64,000 bases of DNA, from positions 1 to 64,000 of the forward strand of contig DAISGI010000010.1 in assembly GCA_036823195.1 (NCBI GenBank). Direction: 5' to 3'. Positions 9,525 to 17,863 of this stretch are shown here, piece after piece (position 1 is the first letter of the stretch; every line of letters starts with the position of its first letter). The position numbers were made by a program, and so were the translations under genes. A model generated the notes under the pieces. The model saw only the letters and a list, made by a program, of their open reading frames with translations, had not been told where the DNA came from and did no database searches. This DNA comes from UBA4874 sp002399435 (GTDB lineage: Bacteria > Bacillota > Clostridia > Caldicoprobacterales > DTU083).

Positions 9525-9554
9525 CCACCACTTTGCTCCACTTTGCACCACTCT
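9525..9554 (-). promoter_or_regulatory. MraZ operator: three direct repeats with 10-base spacing
   Basis: Read on the minus strand, three adjacent 10-mers run AGAGTGGTGC, AAAGTGGAGC and AAAGTGGTGG. Each contains GTGG at the same phase, one DNA turn apart. MraZ is known to bind several direct GTGG/TGGG-type boxes at about 10-base intervals upstream of mraZ in other bacteria, so this fits an autoregulatory operator. A weak -10-like TAGAAT lies just upstream at about 9562-9567, so the boxes sit around or just after the likely transcription start, consistent with repression. I did not find a convincing -35. Confidence 0.8.
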
Positions 9555-9609
9555 ACTTTATTATTCTATATGGCTTCCTGAATTCCTTCCACATTTCAAA
9601 AAGTTTAAT

Positions 9610-9645
9610 AAAAAAAGAGTGCACAGAATTCATCCCGTTGCACTC
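9610..9645 (-). terminator. Rho-independent terminator after the adk/phosphoesterase pair
   Basis: On the minus strand GAGTGCA and TGCACTC form a perfect 7-bp stem with a 15-base loop, followed directly by seven T residues. It lies 11 bases beyond the stop of the metallophosphoesterase gene and separates that unit from the dcw promoter region. Confidence 0.8.
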
Positions 9646-9656
9646 CAATACTGTGG

Positions 9657-10349
9657 TCAAGTGATTCTCTTCAGGCAGAAACCGATATGGTCGCAGGATA
9701 CCAGATGATACCGGGTACCCTTGTATTCTCCTTCAAAAGCGTCTCTCGTTCCTTCTCCGTGCAAATGCCCGTATACCACATGGGAAGGCTGATATTGTTC
9801 CAAAAGCCTCACAGCATCCGTAATCCCGCCCCCTTCGTCAAAGGGAGGATAATGAAGCAGGACTATCCGGCTGTCCGCGGACGGATCCGCATGATCCAGG
9901 GATAGTTTCAGACGTTGAAGCTCTCTTTTGTATATTTTGACATCGTGTTCTCCGAAATCCTTTGTACCGGGATGGATCCAGCCCCTTGTGCCGCAGAAGG
10001 CAATGCCGCCCAACAGAAAGCTGTCATTCTGCAGGACATGTACCGCAGGAGGCAAAATGCTCCGTAGCCTGGACAGGGAGGACCACCAATAATCGTGGTT
10101 CCCCCGGATCATGATCTTTTCCCCGGGAAGTCTGCCGATGCTCAAAAGATCCGGTTCTGCGTCCTCCAGCTTCATGGCCCAGCTGATATCTCCCGGGATC
10201 AAGACGATATCCTCCTGTCCGACCCGTTTCCTCCAGTCTTCCTGTATCCTGTCCCAATGATGGATCCATTGGCTCCCAAAAACATCCATGGGCTTGTTGA
10301 CTGCTCCGGAAAGATGAAGATCCCCGATTGCAAAAACGCGGCGTTTCAT
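9657..10349 (-). CDS. calcineurin-like metallophosphoesterase
   Basis: This 230-residue cytosolic protein carries the dimetal phosphoesterase signature in order: GDLHLSG (residues 9-15), GDISWAMK (about 53-60), GNHDYWW (about 83-89), LLHYPP (about 164-169) and YGHLHGEG (about 193-200). No signal peptide or membrane segment is visible. Related conserved Firmicutes proteins are annotated only as predicted phosphohydrolases; the substrate is unknown. It follows adk by 8 bases on the same strand and shares its promoter, so the two are probably co-transcribed. A terminator follows directly. Confidence is high for the fold, low for any specific substrate. Confidence 0.9.
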   Translation of the reverse strand: MKRRVFAIGDLHLSGAVNKPMDVFGSQWIHHWDRIQEDWRKRVGQEDIVLIPGDISWAMKLEDAEPDLLSIGRLPGEKIMIRGNHDYWWSSLSRLRSILPPAVHVLQNDSFLLGGIAFCGTRGWIHPGTKDFGEHDVKIYKRELQRLKLSLDHADPSADSRIVLLHYPPFDEGGGITDAVRLLEQYQPSHVVYGHLHGEGTRDAFEGEYKGTRYHLVSCDHIGFCLKRIT

Positions 10350-10357
10350 ACTGCGCC

Positions 10358-11014
10358 TTACAGAATACTTTTCTGCTTCATCTGTTCCATTATTCCGTCA
10401 TTGATCTCCTGCGGTGTTTTGGAATCATCCTGAACCAGAAAACGGATATAGGCTGTCTCACTGTTATGGTAATAATCCCGAAGCGGTGCGGTCTTGCTTT
10501 TATATTCCTCCAGCCGCTTCCGGATCGTTTCCTTGTTGTCGTCCTTCCTCCGGATGAGAGGGATATGGCAAACCGGACACTCCTTCAGATGCTGTCTTTC
10601 ATGAAAAACCCGTTTACAGTTGGGACAGATTTGCCTGCCCAGAATACGAAAAAAAAGAACCTCCGGAACAGCATCCAATTCAATGACCAAATCAATCGGA
10701 CGGCCCATGCCGGACAGGATTTCATCCAGCGCCTCTGCCTGGGCAATCGTTCTGGGATACCCGTCAAAAATCACTCCGTTCCGAAGCTCCGGCTTCTGAA
10801 TAGCATCCGCCACCGCTTTGTTTACCACGTCGTCCGAGACCAGCTTTCCTTCCTTAACCACCTGTAACTCCGAATACAACGGATGTGTCGGATGGTTCAG
10901 TATCTCACGGAACAAATCCCCTGTGGACAGTTGTTTCAGATGCAAACGCTTTGCCAGAAGGCTCCCCTGCGTTCCTTTGCCTGATCCGGGTGGGCCCAGC
11001 AATATGATATTCAT
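10358..11014 (-). CDS. adk: adenylate kinase, zinc-LID type
   Basis: Adenylate kinase interconverts ATP + AMP and 2 ADP. The 218 residues contain the P-loop GPPGSGKGTQ (7-16), the AMP-binding STGDLFREI region, FDGYPRTIAQAEAL (about 84-97) and a LID domain with two cysteine pairs, CPNC (about 129-132) and CPVC (about 146-149), which in Gram-positive adenylate kinases hold a structural zinc. The usual adk position is between secY and map/infA in the ribosomal protein cluster; here it is paired with a metallophosphoesterase. It could be a second adenylate kinase or the only copy in a rearranged position; the window cannot tell. The start ATG follows AGGAGGAGTGTT. Confidence 0.92.
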   Translation of the reverse strand: MNIILLGPPGSGKGTQGSLLAKRLHLKQLSTGDLFREILNHPTHPLYSELQVVKEGKLVSDDVVNKAVADAIQKPELRNGVIFDGYPRTIAQAEALDEILSGMGRPIDLVIELDAVPEVLFFRILGRQICPNCKRVFHERQHLKECPVCHIPLIRRKDDNKETIRKRLEEYKSKTAPLRDYYHNSETAYIRFLVQDDSKTPQEINDGIMEQMKQKSIL

Positions 11015-11081
11015 AACACTCCTCCTCGCAATCTTTCTTCATTGGCAGAAATATGACCCATGCTGTCAAATCATGGCTTCT

Positions 11082-11110
11082 ATTTTACTAAATATGCTGC
11101 CATTTGGCAA
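11082..11110 (-). promoter_or_regulatory. promoter for adk
   Basis: The minus strand reads TTGCCA, a 17-base spacer, then TAAAAT, matching a sigma-A promoter at four and five of six positions. The predicted start of transcription is about 60 bases before the adk ATG. It lies entirely in the 112-base gap after ykuK. Confidence 0.65.
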
Positions 11111-11126
11111 ATCCTATTTCCCGGTT

Positions 11127-11588
11127 TCATTTGGAATACTTATCCGCTATACTGGAGGCGGCATAGGAATCCGGCTTGATTTTACAGTCAAACCCACAGG
11201 ATTTGACCCAACCGACAATCTCAGGGATCATCTTCGAAGATGGTCCTTCATAACCGGCATCCACATGAATATCAATGTCGCAATTCATTCCCGCATCCGC
11301 CAGGTCATCAGACAGTTTCCGGGCCATCTCAAGGCTGATGCCGGTCTCAAACAGAATCTTCTGCTCTATGCTGGAAATCTTTTTGGTCCGCCTTATTTCA
11401 TAGAAGAAAATTCCTCCTCTTCCGATCCGCCAGACCGCTACCACCAGCACAACCTTGGTAATATCAAAATTCTGGGAATCCGTACCGACGGTAATACGGA
11501 CCGGATTGCCCCTGCCTTCCTCGATATAATTCCTGATCAGACTGCACATCCTGCCGTAGCTGACTTCTCCATATGTGATACTCTTCAT
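11127..11588 (-). CDS. ykuK: YkuK family RNase H-like protein (DUF458)
   Basis: This conserved Firmicutes protein is predicted to adopt an RNase H-like fold; its biological role is unknown. The 153 residues show VRITVGTDSQNF (about 29-40, first acidic strand), a helix containing EQKILFETGISLEMA, DIDIHVDAGYEGPSSKMIPEI-type sequence (about 106-126) and the C-terminal PDSYAASSIADKYSK. The aspartates in GTDSQ, DIHVD and PDSYAA are candidate metal ligands by analogy to RNase H. The start is ATG at 11586-11588 behind GGAGGGAGGGCAT; an upstream in-frame start at 11654 lacks a ribosome binding site. It is transcribed away from the XRE gene across a 244-base divergent region. Confidence 0.85.
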   Translation of the reverse strand: MKSITYGEVSYGRMCSLIRNYIEEGRGNPVRITVGTDSQNFDITKVVLVVAVWRIGRGGIFFYEIRRTKKISSIEQKILFETGISLEMARKLSDDLADAGMNCDIDIHVDAGYEGPSSKMIPEIVGWVKSCGFDCKIKPDSYAASSIADKYSK

Positions 11589-11756
11589 ATGCCCTCCCTC
11601 CTCTCCGCAATGATGCGATAAATTGCAGCGGCCTGAAGCTTCGGCTCCTGTCATAAAAGTTCCTACCTATTATACAATAGGACTGCTGGAGGATGCACTG
11701 TTATTTTATACTTTTAATGGATTATTTTTACTATCCGTAATAAATTATCACAGGAA

Positions 11757-11785
11757 TTGAAAAGAAGATGCCACCCTGTTAAAAT
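11757..11785 (+). promoter_or_regulatory. promoter for the XRE/S24-like regulator gene
   Basis: TTGAAA (11757-11762), a spacer of exactly 17 bases, and TAAAAT (11780-11785) make a near-consensus sigma-A promoter. Transcription would start about 40 bases before the ATG at 11833, which has AAAAAGGGGATT as ribosome binding site. Confidence 0.75.
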
Positions 11786-11832
11786 AGGGACAGCACAGTA
11801 CCAATGCGAAATACAGGAAAAAGGGGATTCAT

Positions 11833-12546
11833 ATGAACCGTTTAGGACAAAAAGTAGAGAAAGCCAGGATCCAAAAAGGGTGGACGCCCAAAGTACTGGC
11901 AAAGAAGGCCGGAATATCCGAATCTTACCTTGTTGAAGCGGAAGACGGCAAAAAAATAATGAATGAAAATCTGGTCAATCGAATTTCCAAAATTCTAAAA
12001 GTGAATTTAAATGATAGTGGGGATATCTATGCCTCTGAGCAGGAAACCGGAAATAAAAAACCGGCAGGCACTGCCCCCAGGGGATCGGAAGACGCTCCGC
12101 TCCCGGCAAGGCAGGCCCATACCTTGGCAGGATCCCCCACCCCTCAGTGGGAACAGGCTTTCTCCACGGTCCTGAAAGATGTGCAGGTATACACACAGGA
12201 CCTTTCCAGGGTTCTCTGCCAGAAAAAGCTGGTCATTCAGGACAACAAAGTGGAAGGTATTCCTGTGAACAAGGCTTTTTTCGTCCGGATCGAACAGGAG
12301 ACCGATCTGGATCGGCCGGAGCTCCGAAAGGGCGACCTGGTCCTCGTGCAGAAGACCGGCGCCGTTGAAACCGCCGGAGTCTATATCGTTCGCTTTCAGA
12401 ATCGGATCCGCATAGGAGAAATCAAGCCTCTTGGCGGCGCTCTTTTCCTGCTGGGCTCCCGCCGTGGCAACCGGGAAGCGGAAACCGCAAATGCCCGGGA
12501 TCTTACCGTAATTGGAAAGTGCATCAAAGCGGAAATGTTTTTCTAA
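11833..12546 (+). CDS. XRE-family regulator with an S24/LexA-like C-terminal domain lacking the catalytic serine
   Basis: The protein has 237 residues. Residues 1-58 are a Cro/CI-type helix-turn-helix (GQKVEKARIQKGWTPKVLAK, then AGISESYLVEAEDG). A polar Pro/Gly/Ala-rich linker spans about 68-105. The C-terminal part (about 130-235) resembles the beta-rich S24 fold of LexA/CI repressors: FFVRIEQETDLDRPELRKGD, LVLVQKTGAV, GVYIVRF, RIGEIKPLGG. In active S24 proteases a GDSM serine precedes the helix leading to DGDLV, and a lysine follows; here the serine position reads EQETDL and no obvious Ser-Lys dyad is present, so self-cleavage is unlikely. The fold may instead sense a ligand or simply dimerise. 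It lies 151 bases upstream of the large helicase gene on the same strand and could regulate it. Confidence 0.8.
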   Translation: MNRLGQKVEKARIQKGWTPKVLAKKAGISESYLVEAEDGKKIMNENLVNRISKILKVNLNDSGDIYASEQETGNKKPAGTAPRGSEDAPLPARQAHTLAGSPTPQWEQAFSTVLKDVQVYTQDLSRVLCQKKLVIQDNKVEGIPVNKAFFVRIEQETDLDRPELRKGDLVLVQKTGAVETAGVYIVRFQNRIRIGEIKPLGGALFLLGSRRGNREAETANARDLTVIGKCIKAEMFF

Positions 12547-12626
12547 CGTTCCACAGGCCGACAGTTCCATTGGGAGGCAGATAGAATGTCACCAATTACA
12601 AAAACTATTTTTAGGGTATTTACCAA

Positions 12627-12655
12627 TTTCCATGAAAGGTACGATGGAGTATAAT
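12627..12655 (+). promoter_or_regulatory. probable promoter for the helicase gene
   Basis: TTTCCA (12627-12632), 17 bases, then a perfect TATAAT (12650-12655). The -35 is weak. The predicted start leaves about 36 bases of leader before the TTG start codon. The helicase could also be reached by read-through from the XRE gene; I saw no terminator between them. Confidence 0.5.
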
Positions 12656-12697
12656 GGTCTCTAATTATTATCTTTTATCCACCCATGGAGAGGAGTT

Positions 12698-15600
12698 TTG
12701 ACCGGATTGAAATTGTTGTGCGAAAAGGATGAATTATATGAAGATTTGGATGGAGTGTTGGACATTCTCACCCGGCGGGATCGTTCCTCCCGGCCTCCGG
12801 CATTTTTATGGAGCAGGGTTTCCGATGTCGTTCACCGGAAGCTGCTGTATCGGATTGCATCCGAACTGAATCTGCCGAATCCCAGGCTGATCCCTTCCAA
12901 GGCCCTGGAAACGCACTCTTTTTCCTTTCTCAATGGGGCTTCCCTCAATGGCTTGTATTCCTATTACAAGACAGGGGTGCCACGCAAACCGGGAGTTCAT
13001 ATCATTGCGGGCATCTGCAACAAGCTGGATGTTCCGCAGGTATCGCAGGAGGACTGGCTGAATTTTATCCGTAACAACAATCTGTTTTCCTGGGGAAATG
13101 TGCCCAGTCCCATTCAACGTCAGATATTATGCAGGGCGGCGTCTGATCTGGGATACCCCCATCCGATCTTCCTGAACAACGACGACTTTTCCCGGCGTTT
13201 TCACTTCCTTGGCGGGAAATCACTAACCGGCCTATATACCTATTATCGAAATCGATACGGTGGTGCAAGGGGCATCATTATCCGGAAAATGTGTGAAGCC
13301 CTGGACCTTACGCCCTCCAAAGAGGTTTGGATTGCCTATATCACCAGCCCGGACACCCATATTTTCTGGAATATCATTCCGGAAAAAATCATACGGGAGA
13401 TTCTGTATGATGCGGCAAAACAGCTCGGTTACGCAAATCCCAGAATGTTTTCCATTGAGGATCTCAAGGTGGGGCTCACCGAATTGAACGGAATGTCCCT
13501 TTACAGTTTTGCATCCCGTTATTTTGCCAAAGACAAGCACGGGGCAAGGAACATTGATTTTATATGTGATCAGTTTCGTATCCCCCATCTGACACTGAAG
13601 GACTGGTTCTCCATGATATCCCATCAGAGGAATTTCAGATGGAATCTGATTCCCGATCCATACCTGAAATGCATCTTATGGAGAAAGGCCGGGGAAGCCG
13701 GCATAGAACACCCCCGCATGCTAAAATACGAAGATCTGGCAGAACCCTGCCGCTTCCTGAATAATAAAACGCTCATCAGCCTGTACAATCATCACCGTCC
13801 GGGAGCAAAGAAAGCGAACCGGGATACCATTCAATATCTCTGCAGTCTGGCAGGCATCCCTGCCATGAATACCGCACAATGGGTACGGGTTCTGAGTCAG
13901 CCGGATTCCAGGACTTTGTGGGACAGGATACCGGCTGATGTCACAAAGTACATTCTGTACCGGGCCGCGAAGGAATGTCATCTGCAAAGTCCAAGGCTGT
14001 TGGATTACCGGGATCTTTGCACGGTACGCCTTGATTTCCTGGGTGGCAAAACACTGTCCGGGCTGTATACCCATTATCACGAAAAACAGGGAAAAAACGG
14101 AGGTGCCCTTGTCCGGAACCTTTGTGATGACCTCGGCATCCCTGCCCTGTCCAATGCCGAATGGATCCGGATGATTGCCAATTCCTCCATTTGTCATTGG
14201 GAAAATATACCTATCAAGGTGCAAAGGGAAATCCTGTACCGGGCTGCTTCCGAAATGGGCCTCCGGCATCCCCGGCTCATGGGAACCAGGGAATTTGATT
14301 CGGTTCCCCTGTCGTTTCTGAACGGCAAAACCCTGAGCGGCCTGTATTACCACTATGCTGCCGGAATAAAGGGGAAAGACAGCCGGATCAACGAATTTGT
14401 CTTTGATCAGCTGAGCATCCCCAAAATGGAGATCCATCCGAAGACCGGCCGCCTGAATACGCTGGACAACAGCGCACAGACCAGGTACTTTGACAGTTTG
14501 GCCAACCGGAAGGATTTTGTAAACGAATATCTGAAGCGGTTCCCCTTTACGGACCTGCTGAAAAAATATACAACCATCCGCAACGCCAGGGAGACAGGGA
14601 TTTATCGAAAAGGACTGATCACTGTTCTGGCTCCCATGACTCCCAGGGAGTATATGGATTTTCTGTATGAGATCCTGAAAAACGTACCCAGGGACGAGCT
14701 GGGCCTACGAAAGAGAAAAAATGGCAATTACAGCCTCCAGAAATCCGAACTGTATCAATTGGCGGGAATAAAGGAAAATCCGGAGATACCCAATCGGATC
14801 CATTTTGCCGATCCCAGCAGGATCTCCCTCCCGGATCGGGAATGCATCCTTCGCGACCTGTCGGTTTACAGGGAAATTCTGAACATCAAAATAAAAATGT
14901 TTCATCTTGTGCCCTGCCGGTTCCTGGTGCTTTACGAAGGTTCCTGCATCTGTCAGGTAAAGGTTCCCCTGAACCCGGGGGATGTCATCACGGACAATCT
15001 GGACCATGAATTCGAAGTGTCCGAATGCCGCGAGAAAAAAACAGAAGACGGATATATTCTGGACCTGAAACCGTTTCTGGAGCAGAAGGAAAGCGCTTAT
15101 GCGGGCATGCATTCCCTTTCCTGGGACTCCAATGACGGCATCCTGTACGATTATCTGAGTGAGCTGCAGGATGAAGTAAGGAACAATACCCTGAATCCTC
15201 TGCTTTCTGTGGCACTGGGGCTGAAAAAGGAAGGACATCTGACAGCCGACTCCCTGGTACAGCTGCCGGACGACGCGTTTTACAACAGAACCCTTCCGGA
15301 GAATGAAACACAGAGGCAGGCGGTACAGCTCAGCCTGAGTCTGGATCAGGAAATTAATCCCCTGGCAATTATCCACGGACCTCCGGGGACCGGCAAAACC
15401 ACTCTGATAGAGGAAATTGCCCTTCAGTCCTATGAGAGAGGGGAAAATATCCTGATATTGGCCAGGACCAACGTGGCGGTGGACAATATTCTGGAAAAGC
15501 TCTATAAAGACCGGGTACCGATCATGCGGACGGGGAACCATATTGAGAAAAAATCCACCCTTCCCTACGCACCGATCTTTTCCACTTCGAATGCACAGTA

Positions 15601-16600
15601 TCGGAATGCCATAGGAGATGCAAACTGCATCACTCTCGGCACACCAATGGGTTTCTACCTGGACCGGAACAAAAGGGAGACGTCCTTTGATCTGCTCATC
15701 ATTGACGAAGCTTCCCAGATGGACATTCCGGAGACTCTGTTCAGCCTTGGAATGGCAAAAAAATGCATTCTCATCGGCGACCATCTGCAGATCCCCCCCT
15801 TCCCCATTCAAAACGAGGTTCTGCTGGAGTATGATCCCGACATCAATCTGGAAAAGCGGGAGAAACTGCAGCGAAGCCTGTTTGAAAAGCTGATTACGGA
15901 AAGAGGACGGTACCATACTCTGTTTCTGGATGCCAGCTACCGGACGGAAAATCCCCATATGATTTCCTTTATTTCAGATCTGATCTATGACGGAAGGCTG
16001 TGTCCCAACCACAATTCCGTTTATTATTCGGTTCCGAAGCAGAAGCGGAATGGCCTGTTCCCCGGGCAGACCATCGAAGTCGTCGATACTTCCGCGATTG
16101 CCGATATCCGGGACCGGCAGGAAACAGAGCAGGACTCCACCTATTACAACCTTTGCGAAGCAATGCTTTCCGTCAAAAAAGTAATCGATCTGTTGAAGGA
16201 AGGCGAGAAACTGTCCGATATCTGTATCATTACGCCATACAAGGCTCATGCAGAAAAGCTGAAAGAGATCTTTTTGCAGCATGAAAAGCCCTTTCCAAAT
16301 CCGGAAGGCCTGTATCGCTTTATCGAAAAAAATATCTATACCATAGACTCTTTCCAGGGCCGTGAACAGCGCAATATTATCATCAATTGGGTCCGCAGCA
16401 ACTATGGAATGCCCGGCATACCGACACGAACCGGCTTCCTGAAAGATTACCGAAGGGTGAACGTAGCCCTCTCCCGGGCAAAAAGGAAACTCATTCTCAT
16501 CGGCGATTATGAAACCCTGACCCAATCGGAGAATCCAAGAGTCCGGCATATTTTCACCCAGATCCGGCAAATAAGGACCAAACAGAAGATCGTACTGTAG
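12698..16600 (+). CDS. large UPF1-like SF1 helicase with six unrecognised N-terminal ~92-residue repeats
   Basis: The product has 1300 residues. The C-terminal part is an SF1B helicase of the UPF1/DNA2 type: Walker A GPPGTGKT (894-901), DEAS (1003-1006), GDHLQ (1027-1031), DASYRTENP (1078-1086), DSFQGRE (1217-1223) and VNVALSRAK (1254-1262). A small beta-rich segment (about 735-790) may be the 1B-like domain. No nuclease domain follows motif VI. Residues about 30-575 hold six tandem repeats, with the lead tryptophan at 38, 132, 224, 315, 408 and 501 (spacing 91-94). Each runs W..IP..v...ILyrAA.elG..hPR, then a short variable strand, FLnGktLsgLYthY, a charged turn, and v..lCd.LgIP....eW. I do not recognise this repeat; it could be a nucleic acid-binding helical array. 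The start is TTG behind GGAGAGGAG; the upstream ATG at 12685 is out of frame. Substrate and role are unknown. Confidence 0.88.
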   Translation: MTGLKLLCEKDELYEDLDGVLDILTRRDRSSRPPAFLWSRVSDVVHRKLLYRIASELNLPNPRLIPSKALETHSFSFLNGASLNGLYSYYKTGVPRKPGVHIIAGICNKLDVPQVSQEDWLNFIRNNNLFSWGNVPSPIQRQILCRAASDLGYPHPIFLNNDDFSRRFHFLGGKSLTGLYTYYRNRYGGARGIIIRKMCEALDLTPSKEVWIAYITSPDTHIFWNIIPEKIIREILYDAAKQLGYANPRMFSIEDLKVGLTELNGMSLYSFASRYFAKDKHGARNIDFICDQFRIPHLTLKDWFSMISHQRNFRWNLIPDPYLKCILWRKAGEAGIEHPRMLKYEDLAEPCRFLNNKTLISLYNHHRPGAKKANRDTIQYLCSLAGIPAMNTAQWVRVLSQPDSRTLWDRIPADVTKYILYRAAKECHLQSPRLLDYRDLCTVRLDFLGGKTLSGLYTHYHEKQGKNGGALVRNLCDDLGIPALSNAEWIRMIANSSICHWENIPIKVQREILYRAASEMGLRHPRLMGTREFDSVPLSFLNGKTLSGLYYHYAAGIKGKDSRINEFVFDQLSIPKMEIHPKTGRLNTLDNSAQTRYFDSLANRKDFVNEYLKRFPFTDLLKKYTTIRNARETGIYRKGLITVLAPMTPREYMDFLYEILKNVPRDELGLRKRKNGNYSLQKSELYQLAGIKENPEIPNRIHFADPSRISLPDRECILRDLSVYREILNIKIKMFHLVPCRFLVLYEGSCICQVKVPLNPGDVITDNLDHEFEVSECREKKTEDGYILDLKPFLEQKESAYAGMHSLSWDSNDGILYDYLSELQDEVRNNTLNPLLSVALGLKKEGHLTADSLVQLPDDAFYNRTLPENETQRQAVQLSLSLDQEINPLAIIHGPPGTGKTTLIEEIALQSYERGENILILARTNVAVDNILEKLYKDRVPIMRTGNHIEKKSTLPYAPIFSTSNAQYRNAIGDANCITLGTPMGFYLDRNKRETSFDLLIIDEASQMDIPETLFSLGMAKKCILIGDHLQIPPFPIQNEVLLEYDPDINLEKREKLQRSLFEKLITERGRYHTLFLDASYRTENPHMISFISDLIYDGRLCPNHNSVYYSVPKQKRNGLFPGQTIEVVDTSAIADIRDRQETEQDSTYYNLCEAMLSVKKVIDLLKEGEKLSDICIITPYKAHAEKLKEIFLQHEKPFPNPEGLYRFIEKNIYTIDSFQGREQRNIIINWVRSNYGMPGIPTRTGFLKDYRRVNVALSRAKRKLILIGDYETLTQSENPRVRHIFTQIRQIRTKQKIVL

Positions 16601-16634
16601 CAGGTACGGCCTTTTTGGCGACCTGATTTCACGG

Positions 16635-16663
16635 TTGCCCCTGTCCGATGAATGGTATATAAT
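16635..16663 (+). promoter_or_regulatory. promoter for ychF
   Basis: TTGCCC (16635-16640), a 17-base spacer and TATAAT (16658-16663). The transcript would start about 30 bases before the ATG at 16700, leaving room for the CTGGAGGAAAC ribosome binding site. No hairpin terminator is visible between the helicase stop and this promoter. Confidence 0.7.
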
Positions 16664-16699
16664 TGAATTCAGTGCAAGGAAACTGGAGGAAACAATGTA

Positions 16700-17794
16700 A
16701 TGAAGCTTGGAATCATAGGATTGCCAAATGTAGGAAAAAGTACTTTGTTCAACGCAATCACAAAAGCCGGAGCAGAAGCAGCCAATTACCCGTTCTGTAC
16801 CATAGAGCCCAATGTCGGGATGGTGTCTGTTCCGGACGAGCGTCTTGACAAGTTGACAGAAATGTACCATCCGGAGAAAACCACGCCAACCGTGATCGAA
16901 TTCGTTGATATTGCCGGTCTGGTTCACGGTGCCAGCCGCGGAGAAGGATTGGGAAACAAGTTTTTGTCCCAGATCCGGGAAGTGGACGCCATCGTTCACG
17001 TCGTCCGCTGCTTTGAGGATGAAAATATTGTACATGTAGAGGACAGTATTGACCCGGTCCGGGATATGGAAACCATCAATCTGGAGCTTATTTTCTCCGA
17101 TCTGGAAAGCCTGGAGAAGCGGATGGACAGAGCCCGTAAACTGCAGAAGGCAGACAAAAAATATCAGGTTGAGCTGGATTTGATGGAGAGAATAAAGGAA
17201 AGTCTGGAGAAAGGGATCCCATCCCGCAATCTCTCCTTTACCGAAGAAGAATCCCATCTGGTGGATCAGATGTTTCTGCTGACCTCCAGGCCGGTGATCT
17301 ATGCCGCCAATATCGCCGAAGAGGATATCGGGAAACGTCCGGAGGATTTGCCCATGGTAAAGGCGGTAATGGACCAGGCAGAGAAGGAAAATGCGGAAGT
17401 ACTGATTATCTGCGCCAAAATAGAAGAGGAAATTGCACAACTGGAACCGGATGAGAAAAATGCCTTTCTGCAGGAGCTTGGGATCCCGGAATCCGGTCTG
17501 GACCGGCTGGTAAAGCATTGCTATCATCTTCTCGGCCTGATTAGTTTCTTAACGGCCGGGCCAAAGGAAGTCCGTGCCTGGACCATACAAAACGGAACCA
17601 AAGCGCCGCAGGCGGCGGGCAAGATCCATTCCGATTTTGAAAAGGGGTTTATCCGGGCAGAAATCGTGCCGTACGATACCCTAATCCATCTTGGTTCCTA
17701 CCAGGCGGCCAGGGAAAACGGACTGGTGCGCTCGGAAGGAAAGGACTATATCATGAAAGACGGAGATGTCGTCCTGTTCCGATTTAATGTATGA
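16700..17794 (+). CDS. ychF: redox-regulated ATPase/GTPase YchF
   Basis: YchF is a universally conserved Obg-family P-loop ATPase associated with ribosomes and stress responses. The 364 residues show GLPNVGKSTLFNAITKAG (7-24), NYPFCTIEPNVG (about 29-40, switch I), FVDIAGLVHGASRGEGLGN (about 68-86, switch II), a coiled-coil insertion (about 125-165), and the C-terminal TGS domain (RAWTIQNGTKAPQAAGKIHS, near 295-315, ending DVVLFRFNV). NKxD is replaced, as usual for YchF, giving ATP preference. It has its own promoter and is a single-gene unit; the next gene starts from another promoter. Confidence 0.97.
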   Translation: MKLGIIGLPNVGKSTLFNAITKAGAEAANYPFCTIEPNVGMVSVPDERLDKLTEMYHPEKTTPTVIEFVDIAGLVHGASRGEGLGNKFLSQIREVDAIVHVVRCFEDENIVHVEDSIDPVRDMETINLELIFSDLESLEKRMDRARKLQKADKKYQVELDLMERIKESLEKGIPSRNLSFTEEESHLVDQMFLLTSRPVIYAANIAEEDIGKRPEDLPMVKAVMDQAEKENAEVLIICAKIEEEIAQLEPDEKNAFLQELGIPESGLDRLVKHCYHLLGLISFLTAGPKEVRAWTIQNGTKAPQAAGKIHSDFEKGFIRAEIVPYDTLIHLGSYQAARENGLVRSEGKDYIMKDGDVVLFRFNV

Positions 17795-17796
17795 TA

Positions 17797-17825
17797 TTGA
17801 CTGGCTCACATTCATATTCTATAAT
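17797..17825 (+). promoter_or_regulatory. strong promoter for the LTA-synthase-like gene
   Basis: TTGACT (17797-17802), a spacer of 17 bases and a perfect TATAAT (17820-17825). It begins three bases after the ychF stop codon. The predicted leader is about 30 bases and includes TAGGAG (17846-17851). Confidence 0.8.
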
Positions 17826-17863
17826 ACTCTATGTCAATGTATGAGTAGGAGCATGGATCAATA

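Noticed and set aside
11127..11588. YkuK as nuclease partner of the helicase module
   Set aside because: It is divergently transcribed with its own ribosome binding site, widespread in Firmicutes without such a helicase, and therefore more likely an unrelated neighbour.
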